A stretch of DNA of 19,680 nt from Candidatus Bathyarchaeota archaeon (lineage in GTDB: Archaea > Thermoproteota > Bathyarchaeia > Bathyarchaeales > WUQV01). Below the pieces are notes generated by a model. That model was not told the DNA's origin. It made no database searches and worked only from the letters and a program-made list of their open reading frames with translations. The first letter of the stretch is position 1; every line of letters begins with the position of its first letter. Positions 14,268-19,680 of the stretch are shown here, one piece after another. The stretch covers positions 1 to 19,680 of the forward strand of contig WUQV01000289.1 in the NCBI GenBank assembly GCA_009889585.1, read 5' to 3'. The position numbers and the translations under genes are program-made.

Positions 14268-14735
14268 ATGAGGCGAGCTGGCATAGTCGCGGTTATAATC
14301 GCTGTCATAATCGTCGGGTTGTTCGGATGCAAAGGGTACGTGGAGTATGTGGCTGTAAGCAACCTTAAGGTGGAGTTAGTAAACGTAGCCATCGGCAGGC
14401 TTGGCTTAACAAGCGCCGATTTACTATTAACATATGAGTTCTACAATCCTACGGGCTTCGATTCTCCAACGTTCAGCAGCAAGGACTTAAGAATATACAT
14501 AGACGGTACCTTAGTCGGCATAGCAATGCTTCCGCCGACAAGCGTTCCTGCTAATTCTGCTAAGAGGGAAACGATTACAATCACGCTTGAATACGCTAAA
14601 ATTGGAGAAGCCTTAGTGAAGATGCTCATAGCAAGGAAGGGCACGATTACTATCGAGGGAGTAATCGATGCTAAGATAATCTTCGGTTTGATACCAGTAT
14701 CAATCCCGTTCAAAACCTCCGTTATTCTATTGTAA
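14268..14735 (+). CDS. LEA type 2 / WHy-domain protein, membrane- or lipid-anchored
   Basis: The 155 residues begin with a basic pair, a hydrophobic run (about 5-20) and a cysteine in VGLFGCKG that resembles a lipobox, so it is probably exported and anchored outside. The rest fits the LEA_2/WHy immunoglobulin-like fold: VSNLKVELVNVAIGRLGLTS, then LLTYEFYNPTGFD (the NP motif of the family), a small-residue loop, and ITITLEYAKIGEALVKML followed by GTITIEGVIDAKIIFGLIPV. Proteins of this family are linked to desiccation and stress in plants and are of unknown function in archaea. The gene is intact, with a good TATA box, amid decayed neighbours. Confidence 0.8.
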   Translation: MRRAGIVAVIIAVIIVGLFGCKGYVEYVAVSNLKVELVNVAIGRLGLTSADLLLTYEFYNPTGFDSPTFSSKDLRIYIDGTLVGIAMLPPTSVPANSAKRETITITLEYAKIGEALVKMLIARKGTITIEGVIDAKIIFGLIPVSIPFKTSVILL

Positions 14736-14788
14736 GCACAAGTCACAGCGCGATTTTACCCTTTCATTTCTTAATGGCAGTAAAGTCC

Positions 14789-14878
14789 TCAGTTTATGTT
14801 TTGTATCTCCTTGCGCTCCTTACAGTATTCCTTAACGTAATGCTCTAAGCACTCCTGACATCCTCGGTTACTCTCCAT
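14789..14878 (-). CDS. Possible small cysteine-rich ORF, or relic of a zinc-ribbon protein
   Basis: From ATG 14878 a 29-residue frame reads MESNRGCQECLEHYVKEYC and ends soon after. The same frame stays open upstream to 14929 and adds a CC pair followed by KKQFPKEAEVIRIRN, so the full pattern is CC-x22-C-x2-C, like a zinc ribbon. No start codon precedes that part, and its upstream end overlaps the degraded fibrillarin copy. It is either a tiny zinc-binding protein or the remains of one. Confidence 0.25.
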   Translation of the reverse strand: MESNRGCQECLEHYVKEYCKERKEIQNIN

Positions 14879-14921
14879 ATTTCTTATACGTATTACCTCT
14901 GCCTCCTTTGGGAACTGCTTT

Positions 14922-15229
14922 TTACAACAATCGAAACTTCGCTGATATCATGGCATGAGCTTTATCGTAAGGCTCAAGTGAACGACATCCTCTTACGAAA
15001 GCCCCTCGCCCTTAAGACGTTTATCTCTCGTTCGTAAACCTCTCTAACGGTCGTTTCCATTTTAACGAGCTCGGTTTGAGCCGTTTATCTCTCGTTCGTA
15101 AACCTCCGACGGCTTTTTCGCCACGTTAACGCTAGGCGCTTTAATAGCCAATAGGATCCAACTTCCTTCCTTTAAGAAGAAGTCGGCGTTATCGGCTAAA
15201 ACCCTCGCTTGCCTCAGTTGAGCTACGTT
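14922..15229 (-). pseudogene. Fibrillarin relic (second copy, C-terminal part)
   Basis: Reading the minus strand from about 15229, NVAQLRQARVLADNADFFLK and IKAPSVNVAKKPSEVYEREI match, residue by residue, the C-terminal half of the intact fibrillarin at 15996-16694 (DLAQPNQAEIVADNAELFLK and IKARSVDVTKKPSDVYEMEI). A 64-base insertion follows, created with a 25-base direct repeat. Then EVYEREINVLRARGF resumes and, after two one-base losses, DVVHL and EPYDKAHAMISAKF complete the C terminus. The N-terminal methyltransferase half is missing. This is a paralog or transferred copy that has decayed. It cannot bind AdoMet as it stands. Confidence 0.7.
15018..15106. repeat. 25-bp direct repeat inside the fibrillarin relic
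   Basis: The 25 bases at 15018-15042 and 15082-15106 are identical (CGTTTATCTCTCGTTCGTAA, then ACCTC), 64 bases apart start to start. On the minus strand each encodes EVYEREIN. The 39 bases between them are not part of the fibrillarin reading. The offset is not a multiple of three, so the event broke the frame. Confidence 0.85.
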
Positions 15230-15320
15230 TAGTATTTCAGATGAGTGCTGGACTGCACAGCGAGGTGAATTAGCTATAGAGGCCATCATACACCTATACA
15301 AATCAAAAAGTCAACAAAAG

Positions 15321-15607
15321 GTGGAGACCCATTATAGCGGTGCGTTAAAGGAGCTATCACCGATATTAAGCAGAGGTACGTATGGACAACTTATTGAGGT
15401 ACCGCCAGAGGTTAAACTATAAGGGAATACGGTATGGCACGTGCTATATATTTGCTTGGCAAAGGGCGTGTGAAAATGCTCTTAGAAAGTCTATACAAAG
15501 CGCCTATGTCCATCGACATGGTTGCATCATACTTAGGCGTAGGCTATGGAACAGTCCACCGTTACAAAAAGTTAGCCAGAAAGCCCCTAACTTTAGTTAA
15601 GGGATGA
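15321..15607 (+). pseudogene. Small helix-turn-helix protein, one frameshift
   Basis: GTG 15321, with a CCTATACAAA box about 26 bases upstream, opens VETHYSGALKELSPILSRG then YGQLIEVPPEVKL and a TAA (15420-15422). Adding one base at 15418-15419 joins it to IREYGMARAIYLLGKGRVKM, LLESLYKAPMSIDMVASYLG and VGYGTVHRYKKLARK, ending at 15607. The tail is a clear HTH: the helix SIDMVASYLGV, a turn, and the recognition helix YGTVHRYKKL. The second part alone could be translated from ATG 15434 as a 57-aa HTH protein. No specific family recognised; a transcription factor or element-encoded protein is likely. Confidence 0.55.
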
Positions 15608-15616
15608 ACGGCGTAA

Positions 15617-15881
15617 AGCTTTAAATGCGATCCTAACGGCCTATCGTCCGTCGGAGCCTGAGGGAAGTGCGGCTTGCCGTTAGGGCGGAGACAAGATACG
15701 CGCCCTACGAGGGCGCCGATGATCCCGAGCCCGTTGAAAGGCTGAGCGAACGGGCTTGGCGACAAGCCCAAGGGCTCAGCCTAGAGGGTAGGGATAACGG
15801 GCTGGTGGCACAGCCTTCGCTTCGAAGGCATCGATCGATGCCAGAAGCGAAAATCTCCGGCTTCAGCCGTGGAGAGTGTCA
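15617..15881 (+). ncRNA. Candidate structured RNA, class uncertain
   Basis: The TATA-like CTTTAAAT (15619-15626) is followed by a GC-rich stretch full of perfect stems. These are CCTAACGGC (15632-15640) with GCCGTTAGG (15676-15684); GCGCCC/GGGCGC around a 5-base loop (15700-15716); AGGCTGAGC (15739-15747) with GCTCAGCCT (15774-15782) enclosing GGGCTTG-GCGA-CAAGCCC (15752-15769), a GNRA-capped hairpin; GCCTTCG/CGAAGGC (15813-15829); and a final stem near 15855-15874. Overlapping ORFs of 69-81 aa on either strand have odd composition and no motif. GAGGGAAGTGCGG near the 5' end and CCGGCTTC near the 3' end are faintly like the P4 strands of RNase P RNA, but ACAGAA and the other conserved blocks are absent. 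It may instead be the right-end RNA of an IS605-like element. Confidence 0.4.
15855..15881 (+). mobile_element. Possible IS200/IS605-type right-end hairpin
   Basis: CTCCGGCTTCAGCCGTGGAG followed directly by AGTGTCA resembles the right end of archaeal IS200/IS605 (IS1341) elements, where a short stem precedes GG(A)TGTCA. The left side of the stem lacks two bases compared with a perfect match (CTCCACGGC expected). No tnpB frame is recognisable upstream, so only a remnant is proposed. Confidence 0.3.
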
Positions 15882-15934
15882 ATCCATCCTAGAAAACGAG
15901 AAAAAGTCGTGAAAATGATGCAAATATGGTTAAA

Positions 15935-16002
15935 ACGTTAAGATTTAACCCTAAGTCTAAGTGAAATCTACGCTCTAAATTGAGAAGGGTTAAATTTAAC
16001 GT
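15935..16002. terminator. Long imperfect inverted repeat at the 3' end of nop5-flpA
   Basis: ACGTTAAGATTTAACCCT (15935-15952) and AGGGTTAAATTTAACGT (15986-16002) pair over 17 bases with one bulged G, enclosing 33 bases. The right arm covers the fibrillarin stop codon. It could terminate or protect the nop5-flpA transcript, or mark the edge of an insertion. Confidence 0.4.
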
Positions 16003-16694
16003 TCGTACGTTGCGACAACCATAGCGTGGTCAAGTTCGTAGGGCTCTAAGTGTGCCACATCCACGATATTGAAGCCCCTTCTACACAACACCTTGATCTC
16101 CATTTCGTAAACATCTGATGGCTTCTTCGTAACGTCAACGCTCCGGGCCTTGATGGCAAACATAACCCACCCCCCACCTTTAAGAAACAACTCCGCATTA
16201 TCCGCGACGATCTCCGCCTGATTGGGCTGTGCCAAATCGGCATAAATGTCATCAACCTCCTCCACAAGGAAGGAGTATTGCTCTGGAAGTCGCGCATCTG
16301 CTAGAATAGGTGACATGTTAGGGCGAAAGGCGCAAACGTTATTTATTAACTCCCTAATGGCGCGGGGGGCGAATTCCACACAATATACGTGACCATGCCC
16401 TCCAACGATGTCTGAAACATGGCTCGCTGTGGTTCCGCTTGCAGCGCCAAGGTACAATACCTTATGGTTTGGCCGTATAGGAACGGTCCCTAAACCCTTT
16501 AGGATGGAGGCGGCGAGCTTGCTTCGAAATGGATCCCAAAGCCTATACTCCACGTCCATATGCCTAATTAGCCGTTCACCGTAAACGCTCCTACCTGAAG
16601 CAAGGTTTTTGGTGGCCAGCCTTCGGGATCCATCCTCTACGGTTGCCCAGTAGATTTCTGGGAACAACGAATGCGGCTCAACCTTTACGGCCAC
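15996..16694 (-). CDS. flpA: Fibrillarin-like rRNA/tRNA 2'-O-methyltransferase
   Basis: FlpA is the AdoMet-dependent methyltransferase of the archaeal C/D-box sRNP, acting with Nop5 and L7Ae on rRNA and tRNA. The 232 residues show the N-terminal RRLATKNLASGRSVYGE segment, the AdoMet-binding YLGAASGTTASHVSD (81-95), acidic VEF (106-108), ILADAR, and the active-site region DIYADLAQPNQ (about 149-159), then AIKARSVDVTKKP and the C-terminal HLEPYELDHAMV. Length is usual. The start is GTG 16694, inside the last codons of nop5 (17-base overlap), the standard archaeal nop5-fibrillarin arrangement. A degraded second copy lies 0.8 kb away. Confidence 0.96.
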   Translation of the reverse strand: MAVKVEPHSLFPEIYWATVEDGSRRLATKNLASGRSVYGERLIRHMDVEYRLWDPFRSKLAASILKGLGTVPIRPNHKVLYLGAASGTTASHVSDIVGGHGHVYCVEFAPRAIRELINNVCAFRPNMSPILADARLPEQYSFLVEEVDDIYADLAQPNQAEIVADNAELFLKGGGWVMFAIKARSVDVTKKPSDVYEMEIKVLCRRGFNIVDVAHLEPYELDHAMVVATYER

Positions 16695-17901
16695 GCCTCA
16701 CCCCCTCACGCGGCCTCTTAAGCGGTCTAACGGTGGGCTTCGTGAGCGATGGCTCCTCATGCTTCTCTTGAATCTCCTTGATCCTCTTTTCAAGGCTAGC
16801 TCTCAATTCATCGCCTATATACTTGCTGCTGAAGGCATCAGCCCGAGCAGCAATGGCCAATTTGCCAGCTAACGCTCGAGCTACCTTGCCCCTTTGCCAT
16901 TTTTTCACATCATGTAAATAAGCATGTTGAAAGATGATCCCATGCTTCGGAGGTCGAGCCCCAGTCCTTAACGCTCTGAACAATGCCTTCTCAGCGCCAA
17001 GGACTTGTACCGTGCTCGCAGGCATCTTAGCTAAGCCCTCTAAACCTCCTGCTAATGCTATAAGCCTCGCCCCTAAAAGCGAACCGACTAAGGCCTTGAC
17101 ATTCGGGGCGACATCCTCCATTAGCCCTTCTACGTATCCCTCTAACGAACGCCTTAACTCATGCAACTCCAAGACCGTCTTACATATGCGTCGAATTTGT
17201 TCAACGTCCACATCTTCAAGCCTCGCCCCCATCGAAGTCCGCGCTACTTCCACGATCCTCGTAGCCTTCCAACTCGGAAGGCCTAATTCCTCCAGCTCCT
17301 CACGCGTAAGTTCATCTTTACTCTTAGCACAAGAGGCTATTTTAACGTAAAGCCCATGTTCCTCCACCAATTTACTTAACTCGGGGAAGTGAACCCCATA
17401 CCACTCTCGCACTCGATTTACGAATAAGTTGAGCGCTTCATCTAAGTCGTCGATCGTCTTAATCGCTTGAACGACGAGTAGGTCTCGCTTTTCCTCAGCC
17501 TTCCTTACGCATTCCTTAGCTAGGTTCATGGAGACTTGATGAAGGAAGCTATGGAACCCCTCCGGCCGCTCGACGAACCCTGCGTTTACAGCGATGGCGC
17601 TTAAGCCCCTTCGAAGGGCCCTTCCGACGTCAGATGGCTTGACGACCTCGGCTTCAACGCTTAATCTTTCACGTAAGCTACGGGCTAGCTCCGGGCTTTC
17701 GAAGACGAAGCGATCGTAGCCCATCCCCTTGAGCCTCTTAACTAAATCGACGACCTCCTCCACGACCTCGCCCGAACGAATGATCGCGAGCCTTTTTGCG
17801 ACCTCAGCCGGGTCCTTCGGAAACAAGACCTTATCGACAATCCTCCCGTCGTCCTCTAAGCCGAGGGCCCCTATGACGCAACATAGGATCGTGACCTTCA
17901 A
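16678..17901 (-). CDS. nop5: C/D-box sRNP core scaffold Nop5 (Nop56/58-like)
   Basis: Nop5 bridges fibrillarin to L7Ae and guide RNA. At 407 aa it has the N-terminal fibrillarin-binding domain, a long coiled-coil middle (about 115-225, with REWYGVHFPEL), and the Nop domain with GARLIALAGGLEGLAKMPAS, TVQVLGAEKALFRALRTG, RPPKHGIIFQH and KVARALAGKLAIAARADAFS. The tail is highly basic (KPTVRPLKRPREGVRRGRKG), suited to RNA contact. Start is TTG 17901; the frame is closed just upstream and no ATG fits. GAATAAGG about 34 bases upstream may be the TATA box. It leads the nop5-flpA operon. Confidence 0.95.
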   Translation of the reverse strand: MKVTILCCVIGALGLEDDGRIVDKVLFPKDPAEVAKRLAIIRSGEVVEEVVDLVKRLKGMGYDRFVFESPELARSLRERLSVEAEVVKPSDVGRALRRGLSAIAVNAGFVERPEGFHSFLHQVSMNLAKECVRKAEEKRDLLVVQAIKTIDDLDEALNLFVNRVREWYGVHFPELSKLVEEHGLYVKIASCAKSKDELTREELEELGLPSWKATRIVEVARTSMGARLEDVDVEQIRRICKTVLELHELRRSLEGYVEGLMEDVAPNVKALVGSLLGARLIALAGGLEGLAKMPASTVQVLGAEKALFRALRTGARPPKHGIIFQHAYLHDVKKWQRGKVARALAGKLAIAARADAFSSKYIGDELRASLEKRIKEIQEKHEEPSLTKPTVRPLKRPREGVRRGRKG

Positions 17902-17982
17902 CGTCCATCATCGGACGCTCTCGCATCCCCCTTATTCCTTATTCGATCGTTCGAATAATCCTTATTGGTTGCGGGCGCGATT

Positions 17983-18891
17983 ATGCCTAAGATAGCCGTC
18001 GAATTAGCTGGGCTTAAGCTTTCGAACCCGACGATGCTAGCGGCTGGCGTATTAGGCACCTCAGCCTCGCTCTTACGTCGAGCCGTTGAAGCTGGCGCTG
18101 GAGCCGTGGTGACGAAGTCCATAGGGCTTGAGCCTCGGGTCGGATACCCCAACCCGACCGTCGTCCGCGTCCCTTATGGCCTCATCAATGCCCTAGGCCT
18201 TCCGAACCCAGGCGTTAAGGAGTTCGCCCATGAGATAAGGGAGGCTAAAGGAGCCGTGCCGATTATCGTTAGCGTTTACGGCTTCTCGTCGGATGAGCTC
18301 TCGAAGGTGGCAAGCATGGCCGTAGACGTTGGAGCCGATGCCGTTGAGCTCAACCTATCGTGTCCTCACGTCAAGGGGACTGGATCTGAGCTAGGCCAAG
18401 ACCCAAAGGTTTTAGCCGACGTCGTGATGGCCGTGAAAGACGCCGTGAACAAGCCGATCTTCGTTAAGCTCACCCCTAACGTAACGGATGTCGTCGCGAT
18501 CGCAAAGGCTGCTGAAGAAGCCGGAGCCGACGCTTTGACCGCCATCAACACGGTCAAAGCGATGGCAATAGACGTCGAAACGGCTCGACCGATTTTAGCT
18601 AACAAGATCGGAGGGCTCTCCGGCCCTGCCATCAAGCCGATAGCGATACGTTGCGTCTACGAGATTTACGAGAAGGTCGAGATCCCGATCGTAGGATGCG
18701 GAGGTATTACGACGTGGAGGGACGCCGTCGAGTTCCTTCTAGCTGGAGCATCAGCCGTCCAAATAGGGACGGCGGTTGCGCTAAGGGGGTTGGATGTATT
18801 TCGATCGATCGTAAAGGGTATCGAATCCTACGTAAGGAGGAAGGGCTTTAGAAGCGTTAAGGAAATCGTAGGCCTTTCACATAAGCTATAA
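17983..18891 (+). CDS. pyrD: Dihydroorotate dehydrogenase, class 1 (probably 1B)
   Basis: PyrD oxidises dihydroorotate to orotate with FMN in pyrimidine synthesis. From ATG 17983 (302 aa) the order is typical: NPTMLAAGVLGTS (15-27), TKSIGLEPRVGYPNP (44-58) with the FMN/orotate lysine 45, NLSCPHVKGTG (124-134) with candidate catalytic Cys127, VKLTPNVTD (161-169), TAINTVK, NKIGGLSGPAIKP and FMN-phosphate loops GCGGI (238-242) and VQIGTA. Length and motifs suit class 1B, which normally pairs with PyrK; no pyrK is in view. An in-frame start at 17965 would add six residues with no support. GAATAATCC about 26 bases upstream may be the TATA box. The pyrF fragment in this window is broken. Confidence 0.95.
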   Translation: MPKIAVELAGLKLSNPTMLAAGVLGTSASLLRRAVEAGAGAVVTKSIGLEPRVGYPNPTVVRVPYGLINALGLPNPGVKEFAHEIREAKGAVPIIVSVYGFSSDELSKVASMAVDVGADAVELNLSCPHVKGTGSELGQDPKVLADVVMAVKDAVNKPIFVKLTPNVTDVVAIAKAAEEAGADALTAINTVKAMAIDVETARPILANKIGGLSGPAIKPIAIRCVYEIYEKVEIPIVGCGGITTWRDAVEFLLAGASAVQIGTAVALRGLDVFRSIVKGIESYVRRKGFRSVKEIVGLSHKL

Positions 18892-18899
18892 CCATTAAG

Positions 18900-19406
18900 C
18901 TAACTATCGCTAGATTCAATAGGAGAATTTTTCAATTCCTCCTCAAGCTTTCTCTTTAAAAATGGAGAAAGATAATCCTTCAACTTGAGCTTTTCATTTA
19001 GAGATAGATGCTTAAACCCTTTGATTACTTTATAACAATTATGAGATTTGCAATTGCAAATAAAGACTTCATTATCATTTAAGTCATACTCAGTTGTTAA
19101 ATAATTAAAGGTTATTTCTTCACCTATTTCAATATCCCTTAGAGCTATAAGATAAAGTCTTCCATCTTTAAACTCAACATATGCATTTGGATCACATGAA
19201 TGATTAATATAATCATCAACATCTCCAGATGGCCCCAACCAAACATCATAATCTATTTGAAGCGAATGCCTGCTACTAATGTTAACCTTCTCACCTTTAA
19301 ACTCAAATATTATTTCGTCCTTCTTAATCCTTTCATCGGCAAAAACCCCTAGCCCATCTAACGTAGACTTATTTACGCGAAGCCCTGGACCTCTTCCTTC
19401 GGCCAT
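18900..19406 (-). CDS. SET-domain protein methyltransferase-like, AT-rich gene
   Basis: The 168 residues make a compact SET domain with post-SET cysteines: the N-terminal STLDGLGVFADERIKKDE, the pseudo-knot core NHSCDPNA (68-75), GEEITFNY (95-102), then CNC at 117-119 and C124, which with C71 would bind one zinc. SET enzymes use AdoMet to methylate lysine; archaeal and bacterial targets include DNA-binding and ribosomal proteins, but none is indicated here. No pre-SET region is present. The gene is strikingly more AT-rich than its neighbours, and its codon choice differs (many AAA, AAT, TTA), suggesting recent acquisition. It is convergent with pyrD, eight bases apart. Confidence 0.9.
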   Translation of the reverse strand: MAEGRGPGLRVNKSTLDGLGVFADERIKKDEIIFEFKGEKVNISSRHSLQIDYDVWLGPSGDVDDYINHSCDPNAYVEFKDGRLYLIALRDIEIGEEITFNYLTTEYDLNDNEVFICNCKSHNCYKVIKGFKHLSLNEKLKLKDYLSPFLKRKLEEELKNSPIESSDS

Positions 19407-19461
19407 CCAGCCCTTCAGCGGCTGAAACCCTTCCGCTGGATCCGCGTTTTTGCTGAAGGAA

Positions 19462-19485
19462 CTTCCTTTAAAAGCTTTAAGGAAG
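19462..19485. repeat. Inverted repeat CTTCCTT / AAGGAAG in the divergent gap
   Basis: Perfect 7-base arms (19462-19468, 19479-19485) enclose TAAAAGCTTT, about 60 bases upstream of the SET start. Together with TCAGCGGCTGA (19408-19438 region) it makes the gap between the SET gene and the rightmost gene rich in dyads. It may be an operator or an element scar. Confidence 0.3.
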
Positions 19486-19546
19486 CCATCGCGACCAATA
19501 ATTCACGTTTTAAAGCGTAATTCGATCGATTTGAAGCGACGTAATG

Positions 19547-19556
19547 CATAAAAGGA
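19547..19556 (+). promoter_or_regulatory. TATA-like box of the rightmost gene
   Basis: GCATAAAAGG lies 24-33 bases before ATG 19580, the leaderless spacing seen elsewhere in the window. Confidence 0.5.
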
Positions 19557-19579
19557 AACGCCTTAGAAGGCATCAGCCG

Positions 19580-19680
19580 ATGAAGGAGGCTACTTTAACC
19601 AAGATCTGCTTCCTCACAGCAACGATAGGCATTATCGCCTTCTTCATCGCCAGCGCCTCATTTCAATACCCAAGGGTGAA
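19580..19680 (+). CDS. N terminus of a membrane-anchored or exported protein, cut by the window edge
   Basis: ATG 19580 opens MKEATLTKICFLTATIGIIA and a further hydrophobic stretch, ending near YPRV at the edge (33 residues). A short charged start followed by about 20 hydrophobic residues indicates a signal anchor. Several archaeal OB-fold nucleic-acid-binding proteins start in this way, but too little is visible to say. Confidence 0.55.
   Translation, partial: MKEATLTKICFLTATIGIIAFFIASASFQYPRV

Noticed and set aside
15382..15600. 72-aa plus-strand ORF starting MDNLLRYRQRLN
   Set aside because: It overlaps the corrected HTH reading in another frame. The HTH frame has recognisable helices and continuity across one base, whereas this one has no motif and unusual composition.
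12314..15607. Programmed frameshifting as explanation for the broken genes
   Set aside because: The break sites share no slippery heptamer or downstream structure, and several genes would need multiple shifts, some in the opposite direction.
15617..15881. SRP (7S) RNA
   Set aside because: The conserved helix 8 sequence (AGGTCCGGAAGG) and the Alu-domain TGTAA loop are absent, and the two ends do not pair as a long arm.
15667..15912. 81-aa plus-strand ORF and the opposing 69-aa ORF (15562-15771)
   Set aside because: Both lie in the stem-rich stretch, have skewed composition and no family pattern, and read through the hairpins; they look like chance frames, or at best the tail of a lost tnpB.
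1..19680. tRNA or rRNA genes and CRISPR arrays
   Set aside because: Scanning both strands for the T-arm GTTCRANTC with a matching acceptor stem, for rRNA blocks and for regularly spaced repeats gave no convincing case; GGTTCGACGTCGAG near 12508 lies within the cofC relic and has no cloverleaf.

Overview
The window looks like part of the chromosome of a thermophilic archaeon of the TACK/Thermoproteota group. Evidence: a fibrillarin (FlpA)-Nop5 pair, the core of archaeal C/D-box RNP; a phosphate regulator with an archaeal AbrB-PhoU layout; a membrane-anchored COG4880-type beta-propeller; a relic of the PaREP1 family, known mostly from Thermoproteales; a cofC (coenzyme F420) relic; and TATA-like boxes 24-30 bases upstream of many start codons, which suggests leaderless transcripts. 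No taxon-defining rRNA is present, so finer placement is not possible.

Layout: 1-405 (-) is a pyrF fragment cut by the window edge and broken by a one-base frameshift. 510-1442 (+) is a DUF72 protein with a DUF2795-like tail. 1429-5581 (-) is a compact, fully intact phosphate-uptake operon, pstS-pstC-pstA-pstB-phoU. Divergent from it, across 89 bases holding TATA boxes and two palindromes, lies an AbrB-PhoU regulator (5671-6759). 6775-8700 (-) is a large acyl-CoA synthetase of the Acs family in which a glycine sits where acetate-specific enzymes carry the pocket tryptophan. 8743-9446 holds a possible small ORF and a heavily decayed PaREP1 gene. 9543-11486 (-) is the beta-propeller protein. 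It is separated from a small divergent cluster (11625-12240 +: a 37-aa ORF overlapping a two-TM protein, then a Cys-containing small ORF) by a repeated CGTTCTAAAG motif.

12314-15607 is the accessory, decaying part: cofC with at least three frameshifts, a retropepsin-like protein whose catalytic Asp is Asn, a bacterial-type adenylate kinase with two frameshifts, an intact LEA2/WHy lipoprotein-like gene, a second degraded fibrillarin copy containing a 25-bp direct repeat, and a frameshifted HTH protein. 15617-15881 is a GC-rich, stem-rich stretch that may encode a structured RNA or be the right end of an IS200/IS605-like element. A large inverted repeat (15935-16002) ends the nop5-flpA operon (15996-17901, -). 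Then come pyrD (17983-18891 +), an AT-rich SET-domain gene (18900-19406, -) and the start of a membrane-anchored protein running off the right edge.

Two themes stand out. The phosphate locus is complete and carries two kinds of PhoU, one with its own DNA-binding domain placed beside the promoter. And five or six genes carry single-base indels, mostly one missing base, while some 13 kb of neighbouring coding sequence has none. Either targeted gene decay or clustered sequencing error could explain this, and the choice decides whether the organism lacks functional pyrF, cofC and this adk.
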